From Paraburkholderia madseniana (GTDB lineage: Bacteria > Pseudomonadota > Gammaproteobacteria > Burkholderiales > Burkholderiaceae): a stretch of DNA of 40,083 bases. Below the pieces are notes generated by a model. It worked only from the letters and a program-made list of their open reading frames with translations. It did no database searches and was not told the origin of the DNA. How positions within the stretch are numbered: the first letter of the stretch is position 1; every line of letters starts with the position of its first letter. The position numbers and the translations under genes were made by a program. Positions 33,181-40,083 of this stretch are shown here, piece by piece. The stretch spans positions 1-40,083 of the forward strand of contig NZ_VOSW01000089.1 in the NCBI RefSeq assembly GCF_009690905.1, written 5' to 3'.

Positions 33181-34062
33181 TTATTGTTGCTTTGCAGCAG
33201 CGACTTGAGCGGCCACTTCGGCTGCGAAGTCGTCCTGCTTCTTCTCGATGCCTTCGCCGACCACGAACAGCGCGAACTTCTGCACGCTCGCGTTGCCAGC
33301 CTTCAGCATCTGTTCGATCGTCTGCTTGTCGTTCTTAACGAACGTCTGGTTCAGCAGCGACACTTCCTTCAGGTACTTCTGCACGCTGCCGTCGACCATC
33401 TTGGCGACGATTTCAGCCGGCTTGCCCGATTCAGCAGCCTTCTGCTCAGCAATGCTACGTTCCTTCGCGATCAGATCGGCCGGGACGTCGTCCGACGACA
33501 GCGAGACCGGCTTCATGGCGGCGATGTGCATTGCCACGTCCTTGCCGACCTGCTCGTCCGCGCCGGTGTACTCGACCAGCACGCCGATACGCGTGCCGTG
33601 CAGGTATGCTGCCAGCTTGTTCGAGGTTTCGAAACGCACGAAACGGCGGATCGACAGGTTTTCACCGATCTTGCCAACCAGTGCGAGGCGCACTGCGTCG
33701 ACCGTCGAGCCGTCCAACGGCAGTGCCGACAGGGCAGCGACGTCAGCCGGGTTTTGCGTAGCGACCAGTTCAGCGACCGTCTTCGAGAATGCCAGGAAGT
33801 CGTCGTTCTTCGAAACGAAGTCGGTTTCGCAGTTCAGTTCGACCAGCGAACCAGCGTTGCCGCCGATGAACGATGCGACCACGCCTTCAGCCGTCACGCG
33901 CGACGCTGCCTTGCTGGCCTTGTTGCCCAGCTTCACGCGCAGCAGCTCTTCAGCGCGCGCCATGTCGCCTTCAGCTTCCGTCAGCGCCTTCTTGCATTCC
34001 ATCATCGGCGCGTCGGTCTTTGCGCGCAGTTCTGCAACCATGCTTGCGGTAATTGCCGCCAT
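33181..34062 (-). CDS. tsf: Elongation factor Ts
   Basis: A 293-residue nucleotide exchange factor for EF-Tu. The N-terminal UBA-like module reads I-T-A-S-M-V-A-E-L-R-A-K-T-D-A-P-M-M-E-C-K-K-A-L; the core has L-N-C-E-T-D-F-V-S-K-N-D-D-F; the C-terminal part has E-V-S-L-L-N-Q-T-F-V-K-N. Two adjacent ATGs exist (34065 and 34062); the second has the better spacing to AAGGAG (6 nt) and gives the standard M-A-A-I-T-A-S. Cotranscribed with rpsB through a hairpin. Confidence 0.97.
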   Translation of the reverse strand: MAAITASMVAELRAKTDAPMMECKKALTEAEGDMARAEELLRVKLGNKASKAASRVTAEGVVASFIGGNAGSLVELNCETDFVSKNDDFLAFSKTVAELVATQNPADVAALSALPLDGSTVDAVRLALVGKIGENLSIRRFVRFETSNKLAAYLHGTRIGVLVEYTGADEQVGKDVAMHIAAMKPVSLSSDDVPADLIAKERSIAEQKAAESGKPAEIVAKMVDGSVQKYLKEVSLLNQTFVKNDKQTIEQMLKAGNASVQKFALFVVGEGIEKKQDDFAAEVAAQVAAAKQQ

Positions 34063-34203
34063 CATTTGCTCCTTGAGTTCCGTCTGTCACACGCCGCGCG
34101 GACTTCGATACCGGCGGCAAGAATTCGTTTCAACGTCGCACGTATTTTTTACGGGCTATGTTTCAGCACTACTCACAGCACACCACTACTTTGTCGCGGC
34201 TTA

Positions 34204-34236
34204 AAAAAAGGGGGCCTGTAGAAAGCCCCCTTTTTT
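34204..34236 (-). terminator. Intergenic terminator/attenuator between rpsB and tsf
   Basis: A perfect 12-bp stem (AAAAAAGGGGGC at 34204-34215, GCCCCCTTTTTT at 34225-34236) with a 9-nt loop and T-runs on both strands lies 18 bp past the rpsB stop. Read on the minus strand it ends in a long U-run. As tsf lies behind it with no clear promoter, it is probably leaky and lowers tsf relative to rpsB, as known for E. coli. Confidence 0.85.
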
Positions 34237-34254
34237 GCCGGACACGGGGCAGCT

Positions 34255-35007
34255 TTACGCTTCCGGGTTGACCTCGACGAACTCGTCGCCATCACCACCG
34301 CGAGCAGCTTGCACCACTTCGTTAACCGCGTTAGCACGGCCTTCGACGATTGCGTCAGCCACGCCAGCCGTGTACAGAGCGACAGCCTTCGAAGCGTCGT
34401 CGTTACCCGGGATCACGTAGTCGATGCCTTCCGGCGAGTGGTTCGTATCGACCACGGCGATGACCGGAATACCGAGCTTGTTCGCTTCGGTCACGGCAAT
34501 CTTGTGGTAGCCGACGTCGACCACGAAGATCGCGTCCGGAATGCCGCCCATGTCTTTCACGCCGCCGATCGACTTTTGCAGCTTGGCCATTTCGCGTTCG
34601 AACAGGAGCGCTTCCTTCTTGCTCATGCGTTCGGTTTCGCCAGCTTCCAGCGATGCTTCCATGTCCTTCAGGCGCTTGATCGAGACCTTCAGCGTCTTGA
34701 AGTTGGTCAGCATGCCGCCGAGCCAGCGTGCGTTGACGTAAGGCATGCCAGCGCGCTGTGCTTCTTCAGCGATCGTGTCGCGCGATTGACGCTTCGTGCC
34801 GACGAACAGGATCGTGCCGCGATTCGCTGCCAGTTGACGCGCGTACTTCAGCGCGTCGTTGTACATCGGCAGCGTCTTTTCGAGGTTGATGATGTGAATC
34901 TTGTTGCGATGGCCGAAAATGAAGGGGGCCATCTTCGGGTTCCAGAAGCGCGTTTGGTGACCGAAGTGGACACCGGCTTCCAGCATTTGACGCATGGTAA
35001 CTGCCAT
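34255..35007 (-). CDS. rpsB: 30S ribosomal protein S2
   Basis: A 250-residue ribosomal protein of the small-subunit body-head hinge. The sequence is typical: M-L-E-A-G-V-H-F-G-H-Q-T-R-F-W-N-P-K-M, R-W-L-G-G-M-L-T-N-F-K-T, G-I-P-V-I-A-V-V-D-T-N-H-S-P and Y-V-I-P-G-N-D-D-A. An acidic C-terminal tail follows. It is the first gene of the long minus-strand cluster and has its own promoter and a structured leader, suggesting control by S2 itself. Confidence 0.98.
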   Translation of the reverse strand: MAVTMRQMLEAGVHFGHQTRFWNPKMAPFIFGHRNKIHIINLEKTLPMYNDALKYARQLAANRGTILFVGTKRQSRDTIAEEAQRAGMPYVNARWLGGMLTNFKTLKVSIKRLKDMEASLEAGETERMSKKEALLFEREMAKLQKSIGGVKDMGGIPDAIFVVDVGYHKIAVTEANKLGIPVIAVVDTNHSPEGIDYVIPGNDDASKAVALYTAGVADAIVEGRANAVNEVVQAARGGDGDEFVEVNPEA

Positions 35008-35125
35008 GAAAATCTCCGCGAGGGTTGGGTCTTAAGCCGGCTGCCGTATCTGCCGCGCTGCCTTTTTTGGCTGAACGCGACGGACACCCTGGGTGCGCCG
35101 GCTTGCGAGTCTGCTGCCTTGGCAC

Positions 35126-35158
35126 TGCCTGACCTGTAGCGCAGGCAACTATCGCTAC
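35126..35158 (-). promoter_or_regulatory. Predicted H-type pseudoknot in the rpsB leader (S2 autoregulation candidate)
   Basis: In the rpsB transcript the order is GUAGCG (35158-35153), 5 nt, UGCCUG (35147-35142), CGCUAC (35141-35136) with no gap, 4 nt, CAGGCA (35131-35126). GUAGCG pairs with CGCUAC and UGCCUG with CAGGCA, both perfect 6-bp helices, interleaved as in a classic H-type pseudoknot. The position in the rpsB 5' leader matches the known S2 leader element (t44 RNA family) of gammaproteobacteria, which mediates repression by S2. Identity with that family is inferred. Confidence 0.65.
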
Positions 35159-35239
35159 GAGGCGCCTTTCCTGCCAGTTTGCGCTTATCAGAGTGACTAA
35201 TAGAGCAACAAAATAAGACAGAGATCGACTTAGCCAAAG

Positions 35240-35269
35240 ATTATAGCACGTGACTATCGGCCGACTCAA
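35240..35269 (-). promoter_or_regulatory. rpsB promoter
   Basis: On the minus strand, TTGAGT (35269-35264), an 18-bp spacer and a perfect TATAAT (35245-35240). The start point would be near 35233, giving a leader of about 225 nt that includes the pseudoknot. Confidence 0.65.
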
Positions 35270-35408
35270 CCTGCGCGGTAGCTCCCGTTTGCCGCAGGCG
35301 GGTTGCACCTGCGCTCCCACCACCTTATTGCAAAACCGTGGCAAAACCCTGCGGCAGCGGGAATATGGTGCGATAATCTTACAATAAATCGCATTTCAGG
35401 CCCGACTC

Positions 35409-36218
35409 ATGGCTATTACGCTCAAAAACGAACACGATATCGCGCAGATGCGCGTCGCCTGCAAGCTCGCTAGCGAAGTGCTCGACTACATCACGCCGTT
35501 CGTCACGGCCGGCATCACGACCGGCGAACTCGACCGGCTGTGTCACGAATACATGCTCCAGGTGCAAGGCACGGTTCCGGCGCCGCTGAATTATCAGCCG
35601 CCCGGCTATCCGCCTTACCCGAAAGCCACCTGCATTTCCGTGAACGACGTGATCTGTCACGGTATTCCGGGCGACAAGACGCTGAAAAACGGCGACGCAC
35701 TGAATATCGACGTCACGGTGATCAAGGAAGGCTATTTCGGCGACACCAGCCGGATGTTCATCGTCGGCGAAGGCTCGATCATGGCCAAGCGCCTCGTGCA
35801 GACCACCTTCGAATGCATGTGGCTCGGCATCGATCAGGTGCGCCCGGGCGCCCATCTCGGCGACATCGGCTACGCCATCCAGAAGCATGCTGAAGGGCAA
35901 GGCTACAGCGTGGTGCGCGAATATTGCGGCCACGGCATCGGCACGGTGTTTCACGAGGACCCGCAGATTTTGCACTACGGCCGTCCCGGCACCGGGCTCG
36001 AACTGCAGACCGGCATGATCTTTACGATCGAACCGATGATCAACGCCGGTCGGCGCGACATCCGCACCATGCCGGATCAGTGGACCGTCAAAACCAAGGA
36101 CCGCAGCCTGTCGGCACAGTGGGAACACACCGTGCTCGTCACCGAAACCGGTTACGACGTGCTGACTATCTCGGCCGGCACGCCCGCGCGTCCGCCGGTT
36201 GTCGCGGCCACGGCCTGA
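35409..36218 (+). CDS. map: Methionine aminopeptidase, type I
   Basis: A 269-residue pita-bread-fold metalloenzyme that removes the initiator methionine from new proteins. The metal ligands are all present: Asp101 (N-I-D-V-T), Asp112 (G-D-T-S-R-M-F), His175 (G-H-G-I-G), Glu208 (T-I-E-P-M) and Glu239 (Q-W-E-H-T). Length is standard. It is divergent from rpsB across the leader, as in E. coli, and lies 32 bp ahead of glnD. Confidence 0.97.
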   Translation: MAITLKNEHDIAQMRVACKLASEVLDYITPFVTAGITTGELDRLCHEYMLQVQGTVPAPLNYQPPGYPPYPKATCISVNDVICHGIPGDKTLKNGDALNIDVTVIKEGYFGDTSRMFIVGEGSIMAKRLVQTTFECMWLGIDQVRPGAHLGDIGYAIQKHAEGQGYSVVREYCGHGIGTVFHEDPQILHYGRPGTGLELQTGMIFTIEPMINAGRRDIRTMPDQWTVKTKDRSLSAQWEHTVLVTETGYDVLTISAGTPARPPVVAATA

Positions 36219-36250
36219 ACGACTTCCGCCCCCAACCCGCCCGCCTGCCA

Positions 36251-38830
36251 ATGAGTAGTGTTCCAGCCGTCGCCCAATCCTATGCCACGTCGCTCAAGGC
36301 GGACTACAAAGTGGCCAAAGCCCAGTTGCTGGAACGCTTCAAGACCGCCTCCAACGTCGACTCGCTGATGGCCGCGCTGGCGCGCGCCACGGACGAGTCG
36401 CTGCGCGCCGCCTGGAATACCTGTGAGCTGCCGCCCGAGCTGGCGCTGCTCGCGGTCGGCGGCTACGGGCGGGGCGAACTCGCGCCGCACTCCGACATCG
36501 ACATTCTGGTCCTGCTGCCCGACGCGCCGATCGCGCATCTCGAAGCGCGCATCGAACGTTTTATCAGCCTCGCGTGGGATTTGGGGCTCGAACTCGGCAG
36601 CAGCGTGCGCAGCGTGGTGCAGTGTGTCGAAGAAGCCGCCAACGACGTCACCGTGCGCACCTCGCTGCTCGAAGCGCGACGCATTACGGGCAGCACCCTG
36701 CTCTTCGACGACTTTGCGAAGCGCTACCGCGAAACGCTCGACCCGCGCGCGTTCTTCCAGGCCAAAGTACTGGAAATGCGCCAGCGGCACGCCAAGTTTC
36801 AGGACACGCCGTATGCGCTCGAGCCGAACATCAAGGAAAGCCCGGGCGGCCTGCGCGATCTGCAACTGATTCTGTGGATTACCCAGGCGGCCGGCTTCGG
36901 CAGCAGTTGGCGCGAGCTCGAAGCACGCGGCCTGATCACCGAGCGCGAAGCGCGCGAACTGCGCCGCAATGAAGGCTTCCTGAAAACGCTGCGTGCCCGC
37001 TTGCATGTGATCGCCGGCCGCCGCCAGGACATTCTGGTGTTCGACCTGCAAACGCCGGTGGCCGAAAGCTTCGGCTATAAACCGACGGCCACGAAGCGCG
37101 CCAGCGAACAACTGATGCGCCGCTATTACTGGTCCGCCAAAGCCGTTACGCAGCTCGCCACCATCCTGATCCAGAACATCGAAGCGCAGCTCTTCCCGAA
37201 CACAAGCGGCATCACGCGCGTGCTGTCGGACCGTTTCGTCGAGAAGCAGGGCATGCTGGAGATCGCCAGCGATGACGTCTTCCAGCGCGAGCCGAACGCG
37301 ATCCTCGAAGCCTTCCTGCTCTACGAACAGACGCCGGGCGTGAAGGGTTTGTCGGCGCGTACCCTACGCGCGATCTACAACGCCCGCGACGTGATGGACC
37401 AGCATTGGCGGCGAGATCCGGAAAACGGGCGCCTGTTCATGGACATCCTGAAGCAGCCGGCCGGCATCACGCACGCGCTGCGGCTGATGAACCAGACCAG
37501 CGTGCTCGGGCGCTATCTGCTGAACTTCCGGCGCATCGTCGGGCAGATGCAGCACGACCTGTATCACGTCTATACGGTCGATCAGCACATCCTCATGGTG
37601 CTGCGCAATCTGCGCCGCTTCGCGGTCGCCGAGCACGCGCACGAATATCCGTTCTGCAGCCAGTTGATCGCCAATTTCGACCGGCCGTGGGTGCTGTACG
37701 TGGCGGCGCTGTTTCACGACATCGCCAAGGGCCGCGGCGGCGACCATTCCACGCTCGGCATGGCCGACGCGCGGCGCTTCTGCCGCAACCATGGCATCGA
37801 AGGCGAGGATGGCGAATTGGTCGTCTGGCTGGTTCAGCAGCATCTGACCATGAGCCAGGTCGCGCAGAAGCAGGATACGAGCGACCCCGAAGTCATCAAG
37901 CGCTTTGCCGAACTGGTCGGCAACGAGCGCCGGCTCACCGCGCTTTACCTGTTGACCGTGGCCGACATTCGCGGCACCAGCCCGAAAGTCTGGAACACGT
38001 GGAAAGGCAAGCTGCTCGAGGACCTCTACCGCGCAACGTTGGCGGTGCTCGGCGGCGCACGGCCTGACGCGCATTCGGAACTGAAATCGCGCCAGGAAGA
38101 GGCGCTTGCGCTGCTGCGCCTCGAAACCGTGCCGGAAGGCTCGCAAAAGGCGCTATGGGACAAGCTGGATATCGGCTATTTCCTGCGCCACGACGCCGCG
38201 GATATCGCGTGGCAGACCCGTGTGCTGTACCGGCACGTCGAAACCGCGACGCCGATCGTGCGGGCGCGTCCTTCGCCGATCGGCGAGGCGCTTCAGGTGC
38301 TGGTGTATGTGAAAGACCAGCCCGATCTGTTCGCCGGCATTTGTGCGTATTTCGACCGCAATGGCTTGTCGGTGCTCGATGCGCGGGTCAGCACGACCCG
38401 CCACGGGTACGCGCTCGATAATTTCCTCGTCGCGCATACCGAAGAAGACGTGCATTATCGCGATATTGCCAATCTGGTCGAACAGGAACTGACCGCACGC
38501 CTGACCGGTGACGGCACCCTGCTTCCGGGACCGTCGAAAGGCCGTTTGTCACGGCTGTCGCGGACCTTCCCTGTTACGCCGCGCGTCGATCTTCGGGCCG
38601 ACGAGCGCGGCCAATATTACATCCTGTCCGTGTCTGCGAACGACCGGCCAGGCCTTCTTTATTCAATCGCGCGCGTGCTGGCCGAGCACCGGGTCGGCGT
38701 TGCGTCGGCGCGGATCAATACGCTCGGCGAACGTGTCGAAGACGTGTTCCTGCTGGATGGACACGGTCTGTCGGACAACCGCCTGCAAATTCAGGTCGAG
38801 ACCGAACTGCTGCGCGCGATTGCAGTGTGA
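36251..38830 (+). CDS. glnD: Bifunctional [protein-PII] uridylyltransferase/uridylyl-removing enzyme
   Basis: An 859-residue sensor of glutamine that uridylylates PII proteins when glutamine is low and removes UMP when it is high, setting glutamine synthetase and Ntr activity. Domains: nucleotidyltransferase with G-G-Y-G-R-G-E (70-76) and S-D-I-D (81-84); HD hydrolase domain with F-H-D-I-A-K-G-R-G-G-D-H-S near residue 490; two ACT domains at about 675-750 and 780-859. The ATG at 36251 gives the usual N-terminus; the frame stays open further upstream inside map but in a shadow reading. All key residues are intact. Confidence 0.96.
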   Translation: MSSVPAVAQSYATSLKADYKVAKAQLLERFKTASNVDSLMAALARATDESLRAAWNTCELPPELALLAVGGYGRGELAPHSDIDILVLLPDAPIAHLEARIERFISLAWDLGLELGSSVRSVVQCVEEAANDVTVRTSLLEARRITGSTLLFDDFAKRYRETLDPRAFFQAKVLEMRQRHAKFQDTPYALEPNIKESPGGLRDLQLILWITQAAGFGSSWRELEARGLITEREARELRRNEGFLKTLRARLHVIAGRRQDILVFDLQTPVAESFGYKPTATKRASEQLMRRYYWSAKAVTQLATILIQNIEAQLFPNTSGITRVLSDRFVEKQGMLEIASDDVFQREPNAILEAFLLYEQTPGVKGLSARTLRAIYNARDVMDQHWRRDPENGRLFMDILKQPAGITHALRLMNQTSVLGRYLLNFRRIVGQMQHDLYHVYTVDQHILMVLRNLRRFAVAEHAHEYPFCSQLIANFDRPWVLYVAALFHDIAKGRGGDHSTLGMADARRFCRNHGIEGEDGELVVWLVQQHLTMSQVAQKQDTSDPEVIKRFAELVGNERRLTALYLLTVADIRGTSPKVWNTWKGKLLEDLYRATLAVLGGARPDAHSELKSRQEEALALLRLETVPEGSQKALWDKLDIGYFLRHDAADIAWQTRVLYRHVETATPIVRARPSPIGEALQVLVYVKDQPDLFAGICAYFDRNGLSVLDARVSTTRHGYALDNFLVAHTEEDVHYRDIANLVEQELTARLTGDGTLLPGPSKGRLSRLSRTFPVTPRVDLRADERGQYYILSVSANDRPGLLYSIARVLAEHRVGVASARINTLGERVEDVFLLDGHGLSDNRLQIQVETELLRAIAV

Positions 38831-38836
38831 GATTTC

Positions 38837-40083
38837 ATGCGAGTCAAATTAACAGCCAAGCACCCGCGGCCGGCTTCGTCCGAACGCGCCCCTGTCCGTA
38901 CCGGAAGCAATTCGGCGCGTAAGCCGACGCGCCCGACCGGGCCGAGGCCGTCTACGCCGACGGCCGGGTTTAACGGGGCGCGGGGTGAAGGCGCTGGCGC
39001 AGCGGGTGGTGGCAAGCGGCCGGCGGGTGCGGGCAAGCCGGCAGGCGCCGGGGCGCGTGCGCCACGGGCTGAAGGATCGTTTTCCCGCGAGCGGGATGCT
39101 GGCGCTGCGCGCCGGCCGCCGCGGCGTGAAGGGGCCGGTGGTGCGCCACGTCGCTTCGAAGGCAGCAGTGATCGCGCTCCGCATCGGGACGATGGTGAAC
39201 GTGCGCCACGTCGGTTTGAAGGTGGTGGCGATCGTAGCGAACGTGCTCCGCGCCGCGCTGACGGCGAACGTAGTCAAGGCGCTCCACGCCGATTTGAAGG
39301 CGGCGGCGATCGTGCGCCGCGTCGGGACGAGGGCGTTCGTGCGCCCCGTAAGTTTGAAGGTGGTGCTGATCGTAGCGAACGCGCGCCGCGCCGTGCTGAC
39401 GGCGAACGTAGCCAAGGCGCTCCGCGCCGGTTTGAAGGCGGCGGCGATCGTGCGCCGCGTCGGGACGAGGGCGCTCGTGCACCCCGTAAGTTTGAAGGTG
39501 GCGCTGATCGCAGCGAACGCGCTCCGCGCCGTGCTGACGGCGAACGTAGCCAAAGCGCTCCGCGTCGATTTGAGGGCAACGACCGTCCGCCGCGTCGGGA
39601 CGATAGTGAGCGTGCACCTCGCAAGTTTGAAGGCGGTGGTGATCGCAGTGAACGTGCTCCGCGTCGCGCTGACGGTGAACGCAGCCAAGGCGCCCCGCGC
39701 CGGTTTGAAGGTACTGGCGATCGCGGCGAACGCGCACCCCGCCGCTTCGAAGGCAGCACAGATCGCAGCGAACGCGCTCCGCGCAGTTTCGAAGGCAACC
39801 GCGCCCCGCGCCGCGACGAAGGCGAACGCCGCTCGTTCAGCGGTCCGCGTCCGGGTGCAGGCCGTCCGTCGGAAGGTGGACCGCGTGGCGAGCGTCCGGC
39901 ACGCGACGCCTTGGATCGGCCCCGCTTCGGCAGCGACCGTGGCGCCCCTCAGGAGCGCCGTACTGGCGAGCGCGGTCCGCGCAGCGACAGTGCAGCACCG
40001 CGCCGTTTTGAAGGCGAACGTGGCGCCTCCGAGCGTGGCGAGCGCACTTTCGCGAAGCCCGTCAAAGGCGGCTACCGTGACCG
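38837..40083 (+). CDS. Arg/Gly-rich repeat protein, probable N-terminal extension of an RluB-type pseudouridine synthase (partial)
   Basis: A plus-strand frame opens at an ATG 6 bp after glnD and stays open for 415 codons to the window edge. The start M-R-V-K-L-T-A-K-H-P-R-P-A-S-S-E-R is followed by Gly/Ala/Pro/Arg-rich sequence and then by tandem repeats of 46 residues (period 138 bp from 39260) built from A-P-R-R-F-E-G-G-G-D-R, A-P-R-K-F-E-G-G-A-D-R and S-E-R-A-P-R-R-A-D-G-E-R. It is highly basic and surely disordered. Two adjacent repeats differ at 8 of 138 bases, 7 of them silent, so it is a translated, selected frame. Burkholderia RluB-type pseudouridine synthases have long basic N-termini of this kind, so I favour that, but the catalytic domain is outside the window. 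An RNA helicase or another RNA-binding protein cannot be excluded. Confidence 0.75.
   Translation, partial: MRVKLTAKHPRPASSERAPVRTGSNSARKPTRPTGPRPSTPTAGFNGARGEGAGAAGGGKRPAGAGKPAGAGARAPRAEGSFSRERDAGAARRPPRREGAGGAPRRFEGSSDRAPHRDDGERAPRRFEGGGDRSERAPRRADGERSQGAPRRFEGGGDRAPRRDEGVRAPRKFEGGADRSERAPRRADGERSQGAPRRFEGGGDRAPRRDEGARAPRKFEGGADRSERAPRRADGERSQSAPRRFEGNDRPPRRDDSERAPRKFEGGGDRSERAPRRADGERSQGAPRRFEGTGDRGERAPRRFEGSTDRSERAPRSFEGNRAPRRDEGERRSFSGPRPGAGRPSEGGPRGERPARDALDRPRFGSDRGAPQERRTGERGPRSDSAAPRRFEGERGASERGERTFAKPVKGGYRD
39260..39670 (+). repeat. 138-bp tandem repeat (three units, with degenerate flanking units)
   Basis: Units start at 39260, 39398 and 39536 (138, 138 and 135 bp). Partial copies lie before (39199-39259) and after (from 39671). 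The repeats are in frame and encode 46 residues each; the third has lost one codon. Confidence 0.9.

Larger units (their letters stand above)
35008..35408. other. Divergent control region of rpsB and map
   Basis: About 400 bp. On the minus side lie the rpsB promoter (35240-35269) and a leader of about 225 nt with a predicted pseudoknot (35126-35158). On the plus side, GATAAT at 35372-35377, about 30 bp before the map ATG, is a possible -10 box without a good -35. Confidence 0.6.

Noticed and set aside
38849..39737. Minus-strand frames with Thr/Ala-rich or Arg/His-rich repeats
   Set aside because: They are the reverse reading of the in-frame 138-bp repeats. The plus-strand frame is the one with mostly silent differences between repeats.

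Overview
The window looks like a chromosomal segment of a Burkholderia-type betaproteobacterium, most likely Paraburkholderia or a close relative. This rests on the high-GC codon use of the core genes, the gene order, and protein sequences that match what I know of the genus. It has a housekeeping backbone (about 6.56-40.08 kb) and a small accessory insertion at the 3' end of guaA (about 1.45-6.56 kb).

Left end (1-1.45 kb): the last 48 codons of an ABC-transporter permease face a minus-strand RidA-family gene, which has a strong upstream promoter overlapped by a small palindrome. Accessory segment (1.45-6.56 kb): it is bounded by two copies of the guaA 3' end that read T-I-E-W-E-stop, the signature of tyrosine-recombinase integration into guaA. 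No integrase remains. The segment holds three evenly built pairs of TACCG boxes, a HigB/HigA-type toxin-antitoxin pair whose antitoxin has a histone-H1-like Lys/Ala tail, an AT-rich gene of unknown function, a decayed reading frame, and an Mrr-like nuclease gene with an N-terminal Cys-pair region.

Guanine block (6.56-10.6 kb, minus strand): guaB, a small membrane-protein gene and guaA form an operon making GMP from IMP. A DMT-family exporter broken by an internal deletion follows (10.9-11.8 kb). Then come rnfH-ratA, divergent from smpB, with a bidirectional terminator after smpB. Next are the membrane-quality pair nfeD-qmcA, and ppsA (PEP synthase) divergent from its regulatory kinase/phosphorylase ppsR.

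Envelope and translation supercluster (18.8-35.2 kb, minus strand), in transcription order: rpsB, tsf, pyrH, frr, uppS, cdsA, dxr, rseP, bamA, skp, lpxD, fabZ, lpxA, lpxB, rnhB, and a TrmH-type rRNA methyltransferase. It joins translation, UMP, isoprenoid and phospholipid precursors, outer-membrane protein assembly and lipid A synthesis. Its leader carries a promoter and a predicted H-type pseudoknot ahead of rpsB, and a strong hairpin separates rpsB from tsf.

Right end (35.4-40.08 kb, plus strand): map, glnD and the start of a gene open through the window edge. That gene encodes a long Arg/Gly-rich disordered N-terminus built of 46-residue tandem repeats, probably the extension of an RluB-type pseudouridine synthase. 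I found no rRNA, tRNA, CRISPR array or complete insertion sequence.
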